Below are positions 1-9,787 of a stretch of 64,000 nt of DNA, piece by piece; position 1 is the stretch's first letter, and every line of letters starts with the position of its first letter. This DNA is from Stenotrophomonas tumulicola. Lineage in GTDB: Bacteria; Pseudomonadota; Gammaproteobacteria; Xanthomonadales; Xanthomonadaceae. Under the pieces are notes generated by a model. The model saw only the letters and a list, made by a program, of their open reading frames with translations. It ran no database searches and was not told the origin of the DNA. Position numbers and translations under genes: made by a program. Where the stretch lies: NCBI RefSeq assembly GCF_014117215.1, contig NZ_JACGXS010000002.1, positions 124,001 through 188,000 of the forward strand. The letters run 5' to 3'.

Positions 1-1914
1 GGTGTGCATCGACTGGCCGGGGCGCAGGGACGCGAACTTCGGTTTCTCTTCGGCATCCTCGGCGGTGCTGCCGATGGCGGCATACGGCCCGAACCGGCCC
101 AGCCGCACGCTGACCGGCTTGCCGGTCTTGGGATCGGTGCCGAGCTCGCGCGCGCCACTGGCTTCGGCGCGGTCGACCGATTCCTTCTTCTCTTCCACCA
201 GCTTGTTGAACGGTCCCCAGAAGCGGGCCATCAACGGGATCCAGTCCTCTTCGCCGCGCGACACCGCATCCAGCTCGTCTTCGAGCTTGGCGGTGAAGTC
301 GTAGTCGACATACTGGGTGAAGTGGCTGGACAGGAACTTGGACACCGCACGGCCGACATCGGACGGACGGAAGCTGCGGCCTTCCATTTCCACGTACTTG
401 CGGAACTGCAGGGTCTGGATGATCGAGGCGTAGGTCGATGGCCGGCCGATGCCATATTCTTCCAGTGCCTTCACCAGCGCTGCTTCGGTGAAGCGCGGTG
501 GCGGCTGGGTGAAGTGCTGGTCGGCCATGATGCGTTCCAGCGGTACGCGGTCACCGGGCTTCATCGCCGGCAGCTTGCGGCCTTCGTCGTCGTCCTCGGC
601 GCTCTTGGTGTCCTTGCCTTCCTCGTACACGGCCAGGAAGCCGGCCACTACCACGGTGGTGCCGCTGGCGCGGAATACGTGGTCGCTGCCGGCGGACAGG
701 TCCACGCTGACGGTGTTGAGGGTAGCCGGGATCATCTGGCAGGCCACCGAGCGCTTCCAGATCAGTTCGTACAGCTTGCGCTCGTCGTCGGTGAGGTAGC
801 GCGCCACCTGTGCAGGGGTGCGCAGCGCAGAGGTCGGACGCACCGCTTCATGCGCTTCCTGCGCGTTCTTGGACTTGGTCTGGTAGGTGTTGGGCTGGTC
901 GGGCAACGAGGCGATGCCGAAGTCGCGGGCGATCACGTCGCGGATCTCCGCCAGTGCGTCCTGCGACAGGTTGACCGAGTCGGTACGCATGTACGAGATC
1001 AGGCCGACGGTGCCTTCTTCGCCGATGGCCACGCCTTCGTACAGCTTCTGCGCCACCTGCATGGTCTTGCGGGTGGTGAAGCCAAGCTTGCGCGAGGCCT
1101 CCTGCTGCAGCGTCGAAGTGGTGAACGGCGGCGCCGGGCGGCGCTTGCGCTCCTTGCTGGCGACGTCGGTGACGTGCAGCGCGCCCTGCGCGGCCTGCTG
1201 GATGCGCAGGCGCGCGGCTTCGGCGGTGTCGCCGTCGGTCACGGTGAACTGCTCGAACTTCTGCCCGTCCAGCTTGATCAGCTTGGCGTTGAACGGCTGC
1301 GAGGGATGCGCGCATGCCGCGGCGATGGACCAGTATTCGCGGGCGATGAAGGCTTCGATCTCCTCCTCGCGCTCGACGATCATGCGCAGCGCCGGGCTCT
1401 GCACGCGGCCCGCGGACAGGCCACGCTGCACCTTGCGCCACAACACCGGGGACAGGTTGAAACCGACCAGGTAATCCAGCGCACGGCGCGCCTGCTGGGC
1501 GTCGACCAGGTCGCCGGCGATGGCGCGCGGCTGGTTCATCGCTTCCTTGATGGCCCGCGGGGTGATCTCGGTGAACACCACGCGCTGCATCGGCTTGTCC
1601 TTGACCAGCCCCCGCTCCCTGAGGATCTCCGCGATGTGCCAGCTGATCGCTTCACCCTCGCGATCCGGATCGGTCGCCAGGAAGATGTCGTCGGCGCCCT
1701 TGGCCGCCTTGGCGATGGCATCGACGTGTTTTTCGTTCTTCTCGATGACGTCGTAGCGCATCGCGAAGTTGTTGTCCGGGTCGACCGCGCCTTCCTTCGG
1801 AATCAGGTCGCGCACGTGCCCATACGAGGCCAGGACGGTGAAGTCCTTGCCGAGGTATTTGTTGATCGTCTTGGCCTTGGCGGGCGATTCGACGATGAGC
1901 AGGTGCTTTGGCAT
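1..1914 (-). CDS. topA: DNA topoisomerase I, 5' part only (runs off the left edge)
   Basis: Type IA topoisomerase that relaxes negatively supercoiled DNA through a 5'-phosphotyrosyl intermediate. The window holds the first 638 codons; the C-terminal zinc-ribbon region lies beyond position 1. The Toprim domain is visible at residues 1-150, with IVESPAKAK near residue 8 and the metal-binding TDPDREGEAISWHI at about 81-94. The catalytic tyrosine is in GLISYMRTDS, near residue 308. The start is ATG at 1912-1914 because MPKHLLIVESPAKA is the usual N terminus. The reading frame is open throughout. The gene appears to be a single transcription unit, separated from the next upstream minus-strand gene by a hairpin at 2008-2036. 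Confidence 0.97.
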   Translation of the reverse strand, partial: MPKHLLIVESPAKAKTINKYLGKDFTVLASYGHVRDLIPKEGAVDPDNNFAMRYDVIEKNEKHVDAIAKAAKGADDIFLATDPDREGEAISWHIAEILRERGLVKDKPMQRVVFTEITPRAIKEAMNQPRAIAGDLVDAQQARRALDYLVGFNLSPVLWRKVQRGLSAGRVQSPALRMIVEREEEIEAFIAREYWSIAAACAHPSQPFNAKLIKLDGQKFEQFTVTDGDTAEAARLRIQQAAQGALHVTDVASKERKRRPAPPFTTSTLQQEASRKLGFTTRKTMQVAQKLYEGVAIGEEGTVGLISYMRTDSVNLSQDALAEIRDVIARDFGIASLPDQPNTYQTKSKNAQEAHEAVRPTSALRTPAQVARYLTDDERKLYELIWKRSVACQMIPATLNTVSVDLSAGSDHVFRASGTTVVVAGFLAVYEEGKDTKSAEDDDEGRKLPAMKPGDRVPLERIMADQHFTQPPPRFTEAALVKALEEYGIGRPSTYASIIQTLQFRKYVEMEGRSFRPSDVGRAVSKFLSSHFTQYVDYDFTAKLEDELDAVSRGEEDWIPLMARFWGPFNKLVEEKKESVDRAEASGARELGTDPKTGKPVSVRLGRFGPYAAIGSTAEDAEEKPKFASLRPGQSMHT

Positions 1915-2007
1915 GGTGTCGGTTTCTGTGCGCACGGCCGGGGGAAGGGCCGCTAGGGTGGAGCAAATGGGCGCATTAGTGAAGCGACCCGGCCGAATTA
2001 CATAAGT

Positions 2008-2036
2008 TGAACGCCCGGGGGTGGGCCGGGCGTTCA
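2008..2036. terminator. Hairpin between topA and the RDD-domain gene
   Basis: Eleven-base-pair perfect stem (TGAACGCCCGG / CCGGGCGTTCA) with a 7-base loop, followed on the plus strand by GCTTTCTCTT. Both flanking genes are on the minus strand, so it most likely ends the 2106-3035 transcript; the T-run there is poor, so terminator activity is an inference. Confidence 0.5.
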
Positions 2037-2105
2037 GCTTTCTCTTATTAGAGGAATCACGCCGTGAGCGCCCTGTCAAGCGCCCACGCCGGATCCGCTG
2101 CCAGC

Positions 2106-3035
2106 TCAGCTGGCCATTTTCGCGATCATGCCGATCACCGCGACCATCATCGCCAGCAGGCCGATGGCCCCGATGCCGCCCAGCACCAGCACCACGATGG
2201 CCACTGCGCCCAGGTCCCGCCGCTGCAGCTGCGGCTGGTCGGTGAACGCCCATTTGTCGACCACCACGGTGTCGCACAGCATGTCGTGCAGGGCCTGCTT
2301 GCGCTCGGTGAACGCCGCCATGATGTAGCCGATCAACAGGGTCAGGCTGCTGAGGATTGTGCCGAAGTAGCGGCCGATCGACCGGCCCAGGGTGATGCGT
2401 TCGCCATTGCTGCGCACCACCTTGATGCCGATGGCCATCTTGCCCGGGGTGGCGCCGCCGCTGGAGGCGTGGAACCAGCCGTAGTAGGCCAGGCTGATGC
2501 CGAAGCCGATCAGCGCGCCGACCAGCTGGCCCGCCACTTCGGCTGCCGACGATCCGCCGCCGGCGAAGCTGGCTGCGCCGCCGATGCCCAGGCCGGCGAT
2601 GGCACCCAGGATCATCGACGAGCCGGTCAGGATCACGTAGTCGATCAGGTAGGCGGCCAGCCGCTTCCAGAATCCGGCATAGACCACCTCGCCGCCTGCC
2701 ACCGGGCGACCATCCACATAGCCGCCATCCGACGCAGGCGCGCTGTACGGCGAGGCACTCAGCGGGCCGGTGCCGGGCAACGGAGCGGTGCCATTGTCGA
2801 TGGCCGCATAGTCGCCGCGCAGGTCGAAGCCGGTGCTCGGTTCGGCCGCCACTGTCGCCAGTTCCTGCAACTGCAGCTCATCGACCTTGGTGCGCAGTTC
2901 GGCCCACTGCGCCATGCCTTCGCGCCATACCAGCGTTTCCAGGGTCAGCTGGCCGCGCTGGAACAGCTGGCGGATCTCCTGCTCGGGAACCGGGCCCTGG
3001 CGCTGCTGCCCTTCGGCGTAATACCACTCAGTCAT
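2106..3035 (-). CDS. GYF_2 (DUF4339) plus RDD-family membrane protein
   Basis: Predicted inner-membrane protein of 309 residues. Residues 1-50 form a GYF_2/DUF4339 domain (WYYAEGQQRQGPVPEQEI, then a TLETLVWREGM segment). A Ser/Pro/Gly-rich linker follows to about 115, then an RDD domain (KRLAAYLIDYVIL near 124-136, GATPGKMAIGIKVV near 194-207) with several membrane segments and a last hydrophobic helix at about 277-305. Function is unknown; RDD proteins are sometimes linked to transport or ion homeostasis. I place the start at the ATG at 3035 rather than 3041, because AGAGGG lies six bases upstream of the former and the neighbouring paralogue also begins MSEWF. It shares its N-terminal domain with the next gene upstream, suggesting a duplication. 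Confidence 0.85.
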   Translation of the reverse strand: MTEWYYAEGQQRQGPVPEQEIRQLFQRGQLTLETLVWREGMAQWAELRTKVDELQLQELATVAAEPSTGFDLRGDYAAIDNGTAPLPGTGPLSASPYSAPASDGGYVDGRPVAGGEVVYAGFWKRLAAYLIDYVILTGSSMILGAIAGLGIGGAASFAGGGSSAAEVAGQLVGALIGFGISLAYYGWFHASSGGATPGKMAIGIKVVRSNGERITLGRSIGRYFGTILSSLTLLIGYIMAAFTERKQALHDMLCDTVVVDKWAFTDQPQLQRRDLGAVAIVVLVLGGIGAIGLLAMMVAVIGMIAKMAS

Positions 3036-3090
3036 CTTCATCCCTCTGGGTCATCCTTGGAAACGTTTCTCACGCGGCAGTCTGCGGCTT

Positions 3091-3825
3091 TCAGCCGCGG
3101 CAATCCACGGGCAGGTATTTGTCTTCGGTTTCGCCGCTGCACTCCCAGCGCGTCGCATCGGGGTCGAACTCCAGCCACAGCAGGTCGCCATCGATGGTGG
3201 ACTTGCCGGTGGCGAGGGTGGCTTCGATGCCGCAGTGGCGGTTTTCGAAGCGCCCGAACTGGACGCTGGAGAAACCCTGCGCGATGAACTGGTCGTGGCC
3301 CGGAAAGCCAGGATCGGTACCGGTCGGGCAACGCCCCTGGCGTGCGTTGAATTCCTGTACCTGCAGCTTCAGCGGCTGCAGGGCGCTGATGGATTGCGCA
3401 ACCTTGGAGCGGATCACGTAGTCGTTGTAACTCGGCAGTGCGATGGCAGCCAGGATCGCGCAGACCGGCACCAGCACCACCAGCGCGCCGCCGCCGATGA
3501 TGGCGGTGAGCGCGCAGCCGGACAGTCCCGATTTCCGTGGCGGCACCGGGATCGACGACGGCGGGCCCGCATAAGGGCTGGAGGGCAGTGGAACGGCCGG
3601 TGGCAGTTGCGGTGGGGTGGATTCCAGGTGGGCCGCCGGCGGAGGCGGCACGGCGGTCAGGCCCAGTTCGTCGGCCACGCTGTGCAGCGGCTGCCAGGCC
3701 GGCAGGCCGTCGCGCCAGACCAGCGTTTCCAGGCCGATCCGGTCTTCCCGGAACAGGGCCGCAATGTCTTCAGCCGAGACCGGGCCAATCTGGCGATTGC
3801 CCTCGGCATGGAACCACTCGCTCAC
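3091..3825 (-). CDS. GYF_2 (DUF4339) domain fused to a type IV pilin-like protein
   Basis: A 244-residue protein. Residues 1-50 are a GYF_2 domain (MSEWFHAEGNRQIGPVSAED), closely resembling the neighbouring RDD protein. A proline-rich linker runs from 60 to 97. A hydrophobic helix at 103-130 leads into AAIALPSYNDYVIRSKV, which looks like the N-terminal helix of type IV pilins, followed by a small disulfide-capable domain with Cys at 166. No classical prepilin peptidase cleavage site precedes the helix, so it is probably a membrane-anchored, pilin-derived fold rather than an assembled pilin. The start is GTG at 3823-3825. It is followed after 55 bases by the RDD gene on the same strand, probably in one operon. 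Function unknown. Confidence 0.8.
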   Translation of the reverse strand: MSEWFHAEGNRQIGPVSAEDIAALFREDRIGLETLVWRDGLPAWQPLHSVADELGLTAVPPPPAAHLESTPPQLPPAVPLPSSPYAGPPSSIPVPPRKSGLSGCALTAIIGGGALVVLVPVCAILAAIALPSYNDYVIRSKVAQSISALQPLKLQVQEFNARQGRCPTGTDPGFPGHDQFIAQGFSSVQFGRFENRHCGIEATLATGKSTIDGDLLWLEFDPDATRWECSGETEDKYLPVDCRG

Positions 3826-3864
3826 GTGAACGTCCCCTGTATGCGCAGGGAGAGCAGTGTACGT

Positions 3865-4338
3865 TCAGTGAAGGGGTTCTGGCTCGTCCATGAACATCTG
3901 CGTTTCCATCCAGGCATAGGCGGCTTCCGAGCCGGGCTGGTTGAACAGCACCATCAGGACCACCCATTTCAGGTCGTCCAGGTCCAGTTCGTCCTGGTCC
4001 AGTGCCATGGCGCGGTCCAGCACCAGCTCACGCTGGTCGGCGTCGAGGATGCCGTGCTGTTCCAGGTACAGGATGAATCCGCGGCATTCCACGTCCAGCT
4101 TGTCCAGCTCCGGACCATGGTAGATGCGCACCGGGCCATCCACGCGCGCCTGCGACACGCCGGGACGCTGGGCGGCCAAGGCATCGAGCCAATCAAAGGC
4201 TTTCGCGGTTTCGGCTGGGCTGAAGCCCGCCTGGATCAGGCCGTTCTGCAGGGAGTCGCGGTCGCGGATGAGATCAGCGTCTTCGCTGAAATAGTGTTCG
4301 AACAGGTACAGCAGCACATCGAGAATGCTCTCTTTCAT
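3865..4338 (-). CDS. smg: Smg family protein (DUF494)
   Basis: A 157-residue acidic Smg/DUF494 protein, near the usual family length, beginning [17 protein letters not shown] and ending in the conserved region with [18 protein letters not shown]. The biochemical role is not established; the family is almost always encoded beside dprA, as here. The ATG at 4336-4338 overlaps the dprA stop codon in an ATGA arrangement, implying translational coupling. Longer in-frame extensions upstream would lie inside dprA and are rejected. The gene ends 39 bases before the pilin-like gene on the same strand. Confidence 0.93.
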   Translation of the reverse strand: MKESILDVLLYLFEHYFSEDADLIRDRDSLQNGLIQAGFSPAETAKAFDWLDALAAQRPGVSQARVDGPVRIYHGPELDKLDVECRGFILYLEQHGILDADQRELVLDRAMALDQDELDLDDLKWVVLMVLFNQPGSEAAYAWMETQMFMDEPEPLH

Positions 4339-5510
4339 TGCCCCTCGGCCTGCGTCAACGACGCTGTAGAGGTTGGGAAACCAGGGTTTCGACAGTAGCG
4401 GCCGTGTTCGCACACCACGATACCCGCCAGTTCCATGGCCAGCAGCATGGAGGACAGCCGCGCGGCCGTCAATCCACATCGCGTGATCAATGAATCCATA
4501 GGGGTTGGGTCGTGGTCCAGTGCTTTCCACAAGTTCTGGTAGTCGGGCTCGGACGCCAGCGATGCGGGGAGGTGGGCTCGCCGTCCCTGTTCAGTGGGGG
4601 CATGGAGGTGCTTTTGCAAGGCGGGCAGGCTGTGGGCCAACGCCGGCGCGACCAGCGCCAGGACCTCGTCCGGCGTTTCGACCAGGGCGGCCCCGTCGCG
4701 GATCAGCCGATGGCAGCCGGCCGCACGTGGATTGCGCACCGAACCCGGCAGGGCGCACACCTCGCGGCCGGCCTCGGCAGCAAGGCGGGCGGTGATCAGC
4801 GCCCCAGAACGATTGGCCGCTTCAATCACCACGGTCACAAGGGACAGCCCGGCGACCAGTCGATTGCGGGCCGGGAAATAAGCTGGCCGCGCGGGTGTGC
4901 CGGGCGGGTACTCGCTGGCGACCGCGCCCAGCGCCGCCACCGATGCCTGCAGGCGCCGGTGATGGGGGGGATAGACGCTGTCCGGCCCATTGCCGATCAC
5001 GGCCACGGTGACCCCTGCTACCTCAAGCACCGCTTGGTGGGCGGCGGCATCGATACCTGCGGCCAGGCCGCTGACCACCGCCATGCCCGCCTGTGCGAAT
5101 GCACGGCTGAATTCCGCAGCCAGGGCCCGTCCGCTGGGCGTTGGGGAGCGGCTGCCGACCACCGCCACGGCCGGCAGCCACAGCCGGGAGGGATCACCGT
5201 GTATGAACAGTGCCAATGGCGGTTCGGGAATGTCGTGCAGGAGCGGCGGGAAACGCGGGTCATCGAGCGCCAGCAGATGATGGTCCGGTCGTTGCAGCCA
5301 ATCGAGTCCGGTCTCCAGCAACGCGTGGTCGGGGGCCGCCAAGCGTTTCTGCTGCGCCGCCGAGCAGCCGGCCTGGCGCCAGGCGACGGGTCCGGCATTG
5401 ATCGCCGAGGCGAGCGTGGGGCGTGAACGCGCCAGCGCGCGGCGTGGGGCCAGTGACCCGCCGGCCAGGATCAAGGTAAGGAGGGCAACTGTGTCTGCGT
5501 TCATGCGCAT
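4335..5510 (-). CDS. dprA: DNA-processing protein DprA
   Basis: Loads RecA onto incoming single-stranded DNA during natural transformation. The protein has 391 residues. A Rossmann-like DprA core begins with [16 protein letters not shown] near residue 116 and continues with [15 protein letters not shown] (145-159), SEYPPGT (199-205) and [19 protein letters not shown] (230-248). A C-terminal winged-helix (DML1-like) domain covers about 310-375. Two close ATG codons exist at 5508-5510 and 5502-5504; the first is used here, but the second (MNADTVALL) is equally possible. It is first in a dprA-smg operon with a 4-base overlap. It supports, but does not prove, competence in the organism. Confidence 0.95.
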   Translation of the reverse strand: MRMNADTVALLTLILAGGSLAPRRALARSRPTLASAINAGPVAWRQAGCSAAQQKRLAAPDHALLETGLDWLQRPDHHLLALDDPRFPPLLHDIPEPPLALFIHGDPSRLWLPAVAVVGSRSPTPSGRALAAEFSRAFAQAGMAVVSGLAAGIDAAAHQAVLEVAGVTVAVIGNGPDSVYPPHHRRLQASVAALGAVASEYPPGTPARPAYFPARNRLVAGLSLVTVVIEAANRSGALITARLAAEAGREVCALPGSVRNPRAAGCHRLIRDGAALVETPDEVLALVAPALAHSLPALQKHLHAPTEQGRRAHLPASLASEPDYQNLWKALDHDPTPMDSLITRCGLTAARLSSMLLAMELAGIVVCEHGRYCRNPGFPTSTASLTQAEGQ

Positions 5511-5528
5511 AGCGTGCGCTGGTTACAA

Positions 5529-5552
5529 CAACGGCGCCCTAGGGCGCCGTTG
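5529..5552. terminator. Perfect 24-base palindrome upstream of dprA
   Basis: The arms CAACGGCGCCCT and AGGGCGCCGTTG are exact reverse complements with no spacer. The palindrome lies between the end of the LysM gene (5598) and the dprA start (5510), so on the minus strand it could terminate the LysM transcript. It lacks a strong T-run (TTGTAACC follows), so a regulatory or protein-binding role is also possible. Confidence 0.5.
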
Positions 5553-5597
5553 CAGCATGCTGTCGGAGGTTGCCGACCCGACGGCCGGTCGCAGCCG

Positions 5598-6737
5598 TTA
5601 CCGCGCGTCCGGGTGGCGCGCGCTGTAGCCCAGCTGGACCGGTTTCACGCCCTGCATCACCAGCGCATAGCTGACATTGTCGAAGGTGCGGAACACCATT
5701 GCGTGCGCGGCATAGTCGTCCGGCAGGCTCAGCCGTGAATTGCTGTCCACGCGTGCGTCGTCCATCTGCGACGAGTCGGGGCGCTTCATGAGGTGCTTCA
5801 CATGGCTGCCCTGGCGCCACAGCGAGAACACCGTGCCGTTGTCCACGCCCTGCACGCTGCCTGCGGAAATGGCGATGACATCGCGCGGGCCACCGGACAG
5901 GAACATGTCGGTCACCGCCAGCACGCGCACGTCCAGTCCCTCGGTGCCCGGCGCGGGAACGTGCGGGAAGAACTGCAGGTCGTACGGGGTGGCTTCGACC
6001 GGCACCAGGCGGTCACCGGCACGCACCTCGCGGCCATCACCATTGCCCTGCAGTGCCAGGCTGGCCACGTCGACGCCGCCGCCCGGCAGATGGGTCACCG
6101 TGCCCACGTTGACCTTCGCCAGTTCATACCCCAGCACCTGGTGCGGGCGCTTGTTGGGCACCGTGAAGTCCTTCCACAGGTTGCCGCTGCCCGGAGTGAC
6201 CTTGCCGTTCGCGGTCAGGTCTTCGGTCGGCTTCGGCAGTGCATAGCGCACCGTCGGGCGCACTACGGCATAGCGCTGGCCCACCGCTGCCTGTTCCAGG
6301 CCATGCACATAGGCGACTTGGCCGGCGGTGGCGCGCAGGCGGTTGTCTTCCAGCCCGGCGACATACGGCAGGTGGTCGATGCGGTCGACCACGCTGAGTT
6401 CCTTCAGGAACGGCTCTACTTCCGACAATGGAATGCCGGTGATCGGCGCTTCCTGGCGCGGGCCGGCTTCCTGGCGCGCGACGACGCGGTCCAGGTAGGC
6501 CAGGCTCAGCACGTCACCCGGATAGATCAGGTGCGGGTTGGCCACCTGCGGGTTCGCCTGCCAGATCTCCGGCCAAAGCCAAGGCTTCTTCAGGAAACGT
6601 GCAGAGATGTCCCACAACGTGTCGCCCTTCTGGACGACATAGGTGGTCGGGTGCCCGTCATTCATTTCGACGGCGGTAGCATAGGCGGCAACGGTCAACA
6701 TCGCCGCGGCGACGACCGTGCGGATTCGTAACAACAT
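5598..6737 (-). CDS. LysM peptidoglycan-binding domain protein
   Basis: Exported 379-residue protein. Residues 1-23 look like a signal peptide (MLLRIRTVVAAAMLTVAAYA). A LysM domain follows at about 31-82 (TTYVVQKGDTLWDIS, then WLWPEIWQANPQV and IYPGDVLSL), expected to bind peptidoglycan N-acetylglucosamine. The remaining ~290 residues have no motif I can name. Proteins of this size and order are typically encoded next to dprA in many proteobacteria, and the location here fits. The ATG at 6735-6737 gives an intact signal peptide; no strong ribosome-binding site precedes it. It is divergent from def, with about 130 bases between the two starts for promoters. Confidence 0.88.
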   Translation of the reverse strand: MLLRIRTVVAAAMLTVAAYATAVEMNDGHPTTYVVQKGDTLWDISARFLKKPWLWPEIWQANPQVANPHLIYPGDVLSLAYLDRVVARQEAGPRQEAPITGIPLSEVEPFLKELSVVDRIDHLPYVAGLEDNRLRATAGQVAYVHGLEQAAVGQRYAVVRPTVRYALPKPTEDLTANGKVTPGSGNLWKDFTVPNKRPHQVLGYELAKVNVGTVTHLPGGGVDVASLALQGNGDGREVRAGDRLVPVEATPYDLQFFPHVPAPGTEGLDVRVLAVTDMFLSGGPRDVIAISAGSVQGVDNGTVFSLWRQGSHVKHLMKRPDSSQMDDARVDSNSRLSLPDDYAAHAMVFRTFDNVSYALVMQGVKPVQLGYSARHPDAR

Positions 6738-6869
6738 AGGAGTGGTCAGCCCTGATTCCCCAACAGGTTGGCGCACTATAGTCCAGAAACCGGGGCGCAG
6801 GGCAAGCGTTGGCGATAGAATCTGCAACGCAGGTCGGCGCAACCCGGCCCCCACCAGACGATTACTGCC

Positions 6870-7382
6870 ATGGCAATGCTCCCCATTCTCGAGTTTCCCG
6901 ATCCGCGCCTGCGCACCAAGGCCGCGTTGATCGACCCCGCCGAAGTCACCACGCCGGCCTTCCAGACCCTGCTCGACGACATGTTCGAGACCATGTACGA
7001 CGCACCGGGCATCGGCCTGGCCGCCAGCCAGGTGGACGTGCACAAACGCTTCATGGTCATCGACGTCAGCGAAGAGAAGAACCAGCCGATGGTCTTCATC
7101 AACCCGGAGATCATCGAGCAGGAAGGTGGCCAGGTGTACCAGGAAGGCTGCTTGTCGGTGCCCGGCATCTTCGCCGACGTCACGCGCGCCAACCACATCA
7201 TCGTGCGCTTCCTGGACCGCCAGGGGCAGCCGCAGGAGCTGGGCACCGATGGCCTGCTGGCGATCTGCGTGCAGCACGAGATGGATCACCTGGAAGGCAA
7301 GCTGTTCATCGACTACCTGTCGCCGCTGAAGCGCGAGATGGTGCGCAAGAAGCTGGCCAAGGCGCGCAAGCACGTCGCATGA
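6870..7382 (+). CDS. def: Peptide deformylase
   Basis: Removes the N-formyl group from nascent polypeptides using a bound metal. The protein has 170 residues, the normal length. All three signature motifs are present: GIGLAASQ (47-54), EGCLSVPG (92-99, metal ligand Cys94) and QHEMDHLEG (135-143, metal ligands His136 and His140, catalytic Glu137). The ATG at 6870 gives [15 protein letters not shown], as expected. fmt follows on the same strand after 121 bases, so the formylation and deformylation genes are adjacent, although a hairpin with a T-run lies between them. Confidence 0.97.
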   Translation: MAMLPILEFPDPRLRTKAALIDPAEVTTPAFQTLLDDMFETMYDAPGIGLAASQVDVHKRFMVIDVSEEKNQPMVFINPEIIEQEGGQVYQEGCLSVPGIFADVTRANHIIVRFLDRQGQPQELGTDGLLAICVQHEMDHLEGKLFIDYLSPLKREMVRKKLAKARKHVA

Positions 7383-7444
7383 CCACGCCGATGGGGTGCC
7401 GCGCGCTGCGGCGCCCCTCGTCAAGGCCCGCGCGCGGGCCCTGC

Positions 7445-7472
7445 GGCGCCGCGAACCGGCGCCCATTTTTTT
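7445..7472 (+). terminator. Intrinsic terminator or attenuator between def and fmt
   Basis: GGCGCC, a 7-base loop, GGCGCC, then CA and a run of seven T. It lies 63 bases after the def stop and 32 bases before fmt, so it probably ends or attenuates the def transcript. Confidence 0.6.
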
Positions 7473-7503
7473 ATCTGCACGTCCATCTGCAAGTGGGGAA
7501 GCC

Positions 7504-8427
7504 ATGAGGATTGTCTTTGCCGGTACGCCGGAGTTCGCGGTGTCGTCGCTGCGCGCGGCCGCGCGCCACCATGAAGTGGTGGCGGTGTACACCCAGCCGG
7601 ATCGTCCCGCAGGTCGTGGCCGCGGGCTGGCGCCGTCGCCGGTCAAGCTGGAAGCCGTGGCCCGCGGTATCCCGGTGTACCAGCCGGAGTCGCTGAAGGA
7701 CGAAGCCGCCCAGCAGCAGCTGCGCGACCTGCAACCGGACCTGATGGTGGTGGTGGCCTATGGCCTGATCCTGCCCAGGGCGGTGCTGGCCATTCCTGCG
7801 CATGGTTGCTGGAACGTGCATGCCTCGCTGCTGCCGCGCTGGCGCGGTGCGGCTCCGATCCAGCGGGCCATCCAGGCTGGTGACACGCAGACCGGCGTCT
7901 GCCTGATGCAGATGGAGGCTGGCCTGGACACCGGCCCGGTGTTGCTGCAGCAGACGTTGTCGATTGCCGCCAGCGATACCGGTGGCCAACTGCACGACAA
8001 ACTGGCCGAGCTGGGCGCGCAGGTGTTGTCCGACGGGCTGGGCCTGCTGCGTGCAGGCATCAAGCCGATCGCCCAGCCGCAGCCGGCCGAGGGCGTGACC
8101 TACGCGCACAAACTGGACAAGGCCGAGGCGAAGCTGGACTGGAGCGCGGATGCTGCTTCGCTGGCGCGCACGGTGCGCGCGTTCAATCCGTGGCCCATCG
8201 CCGAAGCGCAGTTGGCCGGAGAGCGCGTGCGCATCCATGGCGCGGTGGCGCTGGATGACAATGGCGGCCACGCGCCGGGCACGGTGATCGCCGCAGCCCG
8301 CGAAGGCATCGACATTGCCTGTGGCCAGGGCGCCTTGCGCCTGCGGGTGCTGCAGCGCGAAGGTGGCAAGGCGATCACCGCCGCCGACTACCTCAACGCG
8401 CGTCGCGACCTGCGTGCAGGGGCCTGA
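7504..8427 (+). CDS. fmt: Methionyl-tRNA formyltransferase
   Basis: Transfers a formyl group from 10-formyltetrahydrofolate to initiator methionyl-tRNA. The protein has 307 residues, standard length. The N-terminal formyltransferase domain shows GTPEFA (7-12), the folate and catalytic region [17 protein letters not shown] (103-119, with Asn104 and His106) and Asp142 in GLDTGP. The C-terminal OB-like tRNA-binding domain covers about 205-300. The ATG at 7504 is preceded by a GGGGAAG ribosome-binding sequence; an in-frame upstream ATG at 7396 would add an unlikely arginine-rich leader. rsmB begins four bases after the stop, so the two are probably co-translated. Confidence 0.97.
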   Translation: MRIVFAGTPEFAVSSLRAAARHHEVVAVYTQPDRPAGRGRGLAPSPVKLEAVARGIPVYQPESLKDEAAQQQLRDLQPDLMVVVAYGLILPRAVLAIPAHGCWNVHASLLPRWRGAAPIQRAIQAGDTQTGVCLMQMEAGLDTGPVLLQQTLSIAASDTGGQLHDKLAELGAQVLSDGLGLLRAGIKPIAQPQPAEGVTYAHKLDKAEAKLDWSADAASLARTVRAFNPWPIAEAQLAGERVRIHGAVALDDNGGHAPGTVIAAAREGIDIACGQGALRLRVLQREGGKAITAADYLNARRDLRAGA

Positions 8428-8431
8428 GCCG

Positions 8432-9763
8432 GTGAGCAGGCAGACCGATCTTCCCCTTTCCAACGCCGCGCCCGGTGCGGCGACGCGCATGCTGGCAGCC
8501 CGCGTGCTGGCACAGGTGTTCACCCGCGGCCGCTCCCTGAAGGCCGAACTGGCCTGGGCACTGCCGAAGCTGGATGACAGTCGCGATCGCGCGCTGCTGG
8601 AGGCGCTGTGCTTTGCCGTGCTCCGCCGGCGCAGTACGTATGACGCGGCACTGGCTTCATGGATGCAGAAGCCGTTGGCCGAACGCGATGCTGACCTGCG
8701 CGCGCTGCTGATGGTCGGCTTCGCGCAGTTGGACGTGCTGGCGCTGCCGGCGCATGCCGCGCTGTCGGCGACGGTGGATGCGGCGCGTGCACTCGGCCGG
8801 GAACGGCAGGCCGGGCTGGTCAATGCGATCCTGCGCCGCGCGCAGCGCGAAGGCTTCCCGATGCAGCCGGCGCGCGATGCATTCCCGGCCTGGCTGGCCG
8901 ACGCCATCGAACGTGACTGGCCGGCGCAGGCCGAGGCGATCTTTGCCGCCAGCCTGCAGCCGGCTCCGTTGTGGCTGCGGGTCAACCGCCAGCATGGCGA
9001 TCGTGGCCAGGTGATGGCGGCGCTGGAACAGGCCGGCATCGCCGCCGAGACCAGCACCGCCGGGGCCGACGCGGTGCGGCTGGCGACGTCGGTGGCTGTC
9101 AGCCAACTGCCCGGGTTCGCCGAAGGCGCTCTGTCCGTGCAGGATCTTTCCGCGCAGCAGGCTGCCGATGCGTTGGCACCGCCGGCCGGGGCCCGCGTGC
9201 TGGATGCCTGCGCGGCGCCGGGCGGAAAATCCGCGCACCTGCTGGAGCGCGATCCTTCGCTGCGGCTGCTGGCACTGGACATCGATGCGCGCCGCCTGGC
9301 GCGGGTCAAGGACACGTTCGCACGTACCGGCGTAGGCGCCGATGCACAGGTCAGGACGGCCGATGCCAGCGACCCGGGGGCATGGTGGGACGGTGTGCCG
9401 TTCGATGCGATCCTGCTGGACGCGCCGTGTTCGGCCACCGGCATCATCCGCCGCCAGCCCGATGTCATGTTCCATCGGCGTGCGGACGACGTGGAGGCCC
9501 TGGTAGGCGTGCAGGCGCGGCTGCTGGAAGCCTGCTGGTCGATGCTGCGGCCCGGCGGCGTGCTGCTGTATGCCACCTGTTCGATCCTGCGGGCCGAGAA
9601 TGTCGACCAGGTGCAGGCGTTCCTGAAGTGGCATGCGGATGCGACGGCCGATGCGCTGGATGACGGTTTTGGCATCGATTGCGCAGGTATCGGACGTCAG
9701 CGACTTCCCGGTGAAGACGATGCAGACGGCTTTTTCTATGCGCGTCTGCTAAAAAACGCCTGA
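8432..9763 (+). CDS. rsmB: 16S rRNA (cytosine-967 C5) methyltransferase RsmB
   Basis: S-adenosylmethionine-dependent m5C methyltransferase acting on C967 of 16S rRNA. With the GTG start at 8432 the protein has 443 residues, close to the family length. An NusB-like RNA-binding domain occupies about 18-145. The methyltransferase domain follows, with the SAM-binding [15 protein letters not shown] at 258-272, Cys333 in [10 protein letters not shown] and Cys383 in [11 protein letters not shown], the two cysteines used by this family. An ATG-initiated extension from 8315 would overlap fmt by 113 bases and is rejected. Its position directly after fmt matches the conserved def-fmt-rsmB order. Confidence 0.95.
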   Translation: MSRQTDLPLSNAAPGAATRMLAARVLAQVFTRGRSLKAELAWALPKLDDSRDRALLEALCFAVLRRRSTYDAALASWMQKPLAERDADLRALLMVGFAQLDVLALPAHAALSATVDAARALGRERQAGLVNAILRRAQREGFPMQPARDAFPAWLADAIERDWPAQAEAIFAASLQPAPLWLRVNRQHGDRGQVMAALEQAGIAAETSTAGADAVRLATSVAVSQLPGFAEGALSVQDLSAQQAADALAPPAGARVLDACAAPGGKSAHLLERDPSLRLLALDIDARRLARVKDTFARTGVGADAQVRTADASDPGAWWDGVPFDAILLDAPCSATGIIRRQPDVMFHRRADDVEALVGVQARLLEACWSMLRPGGVLLYATCSILRAENVDQVQAFLKWHADATADALDDGFGIDCAGIGRQRLPGEDDADGFFYARLLKNA

Positions 9764-9787
9764 TCCCTTTCCTACGTCGTCGTGCCC

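Noticed and set aside
4-1956. Long plus-strand open frame of about 650 codons across topA
   Set aside because: It is antisense to an intact topoisomerase frame and has the arginine/histidine-rich composition of a GC-skew shadow.
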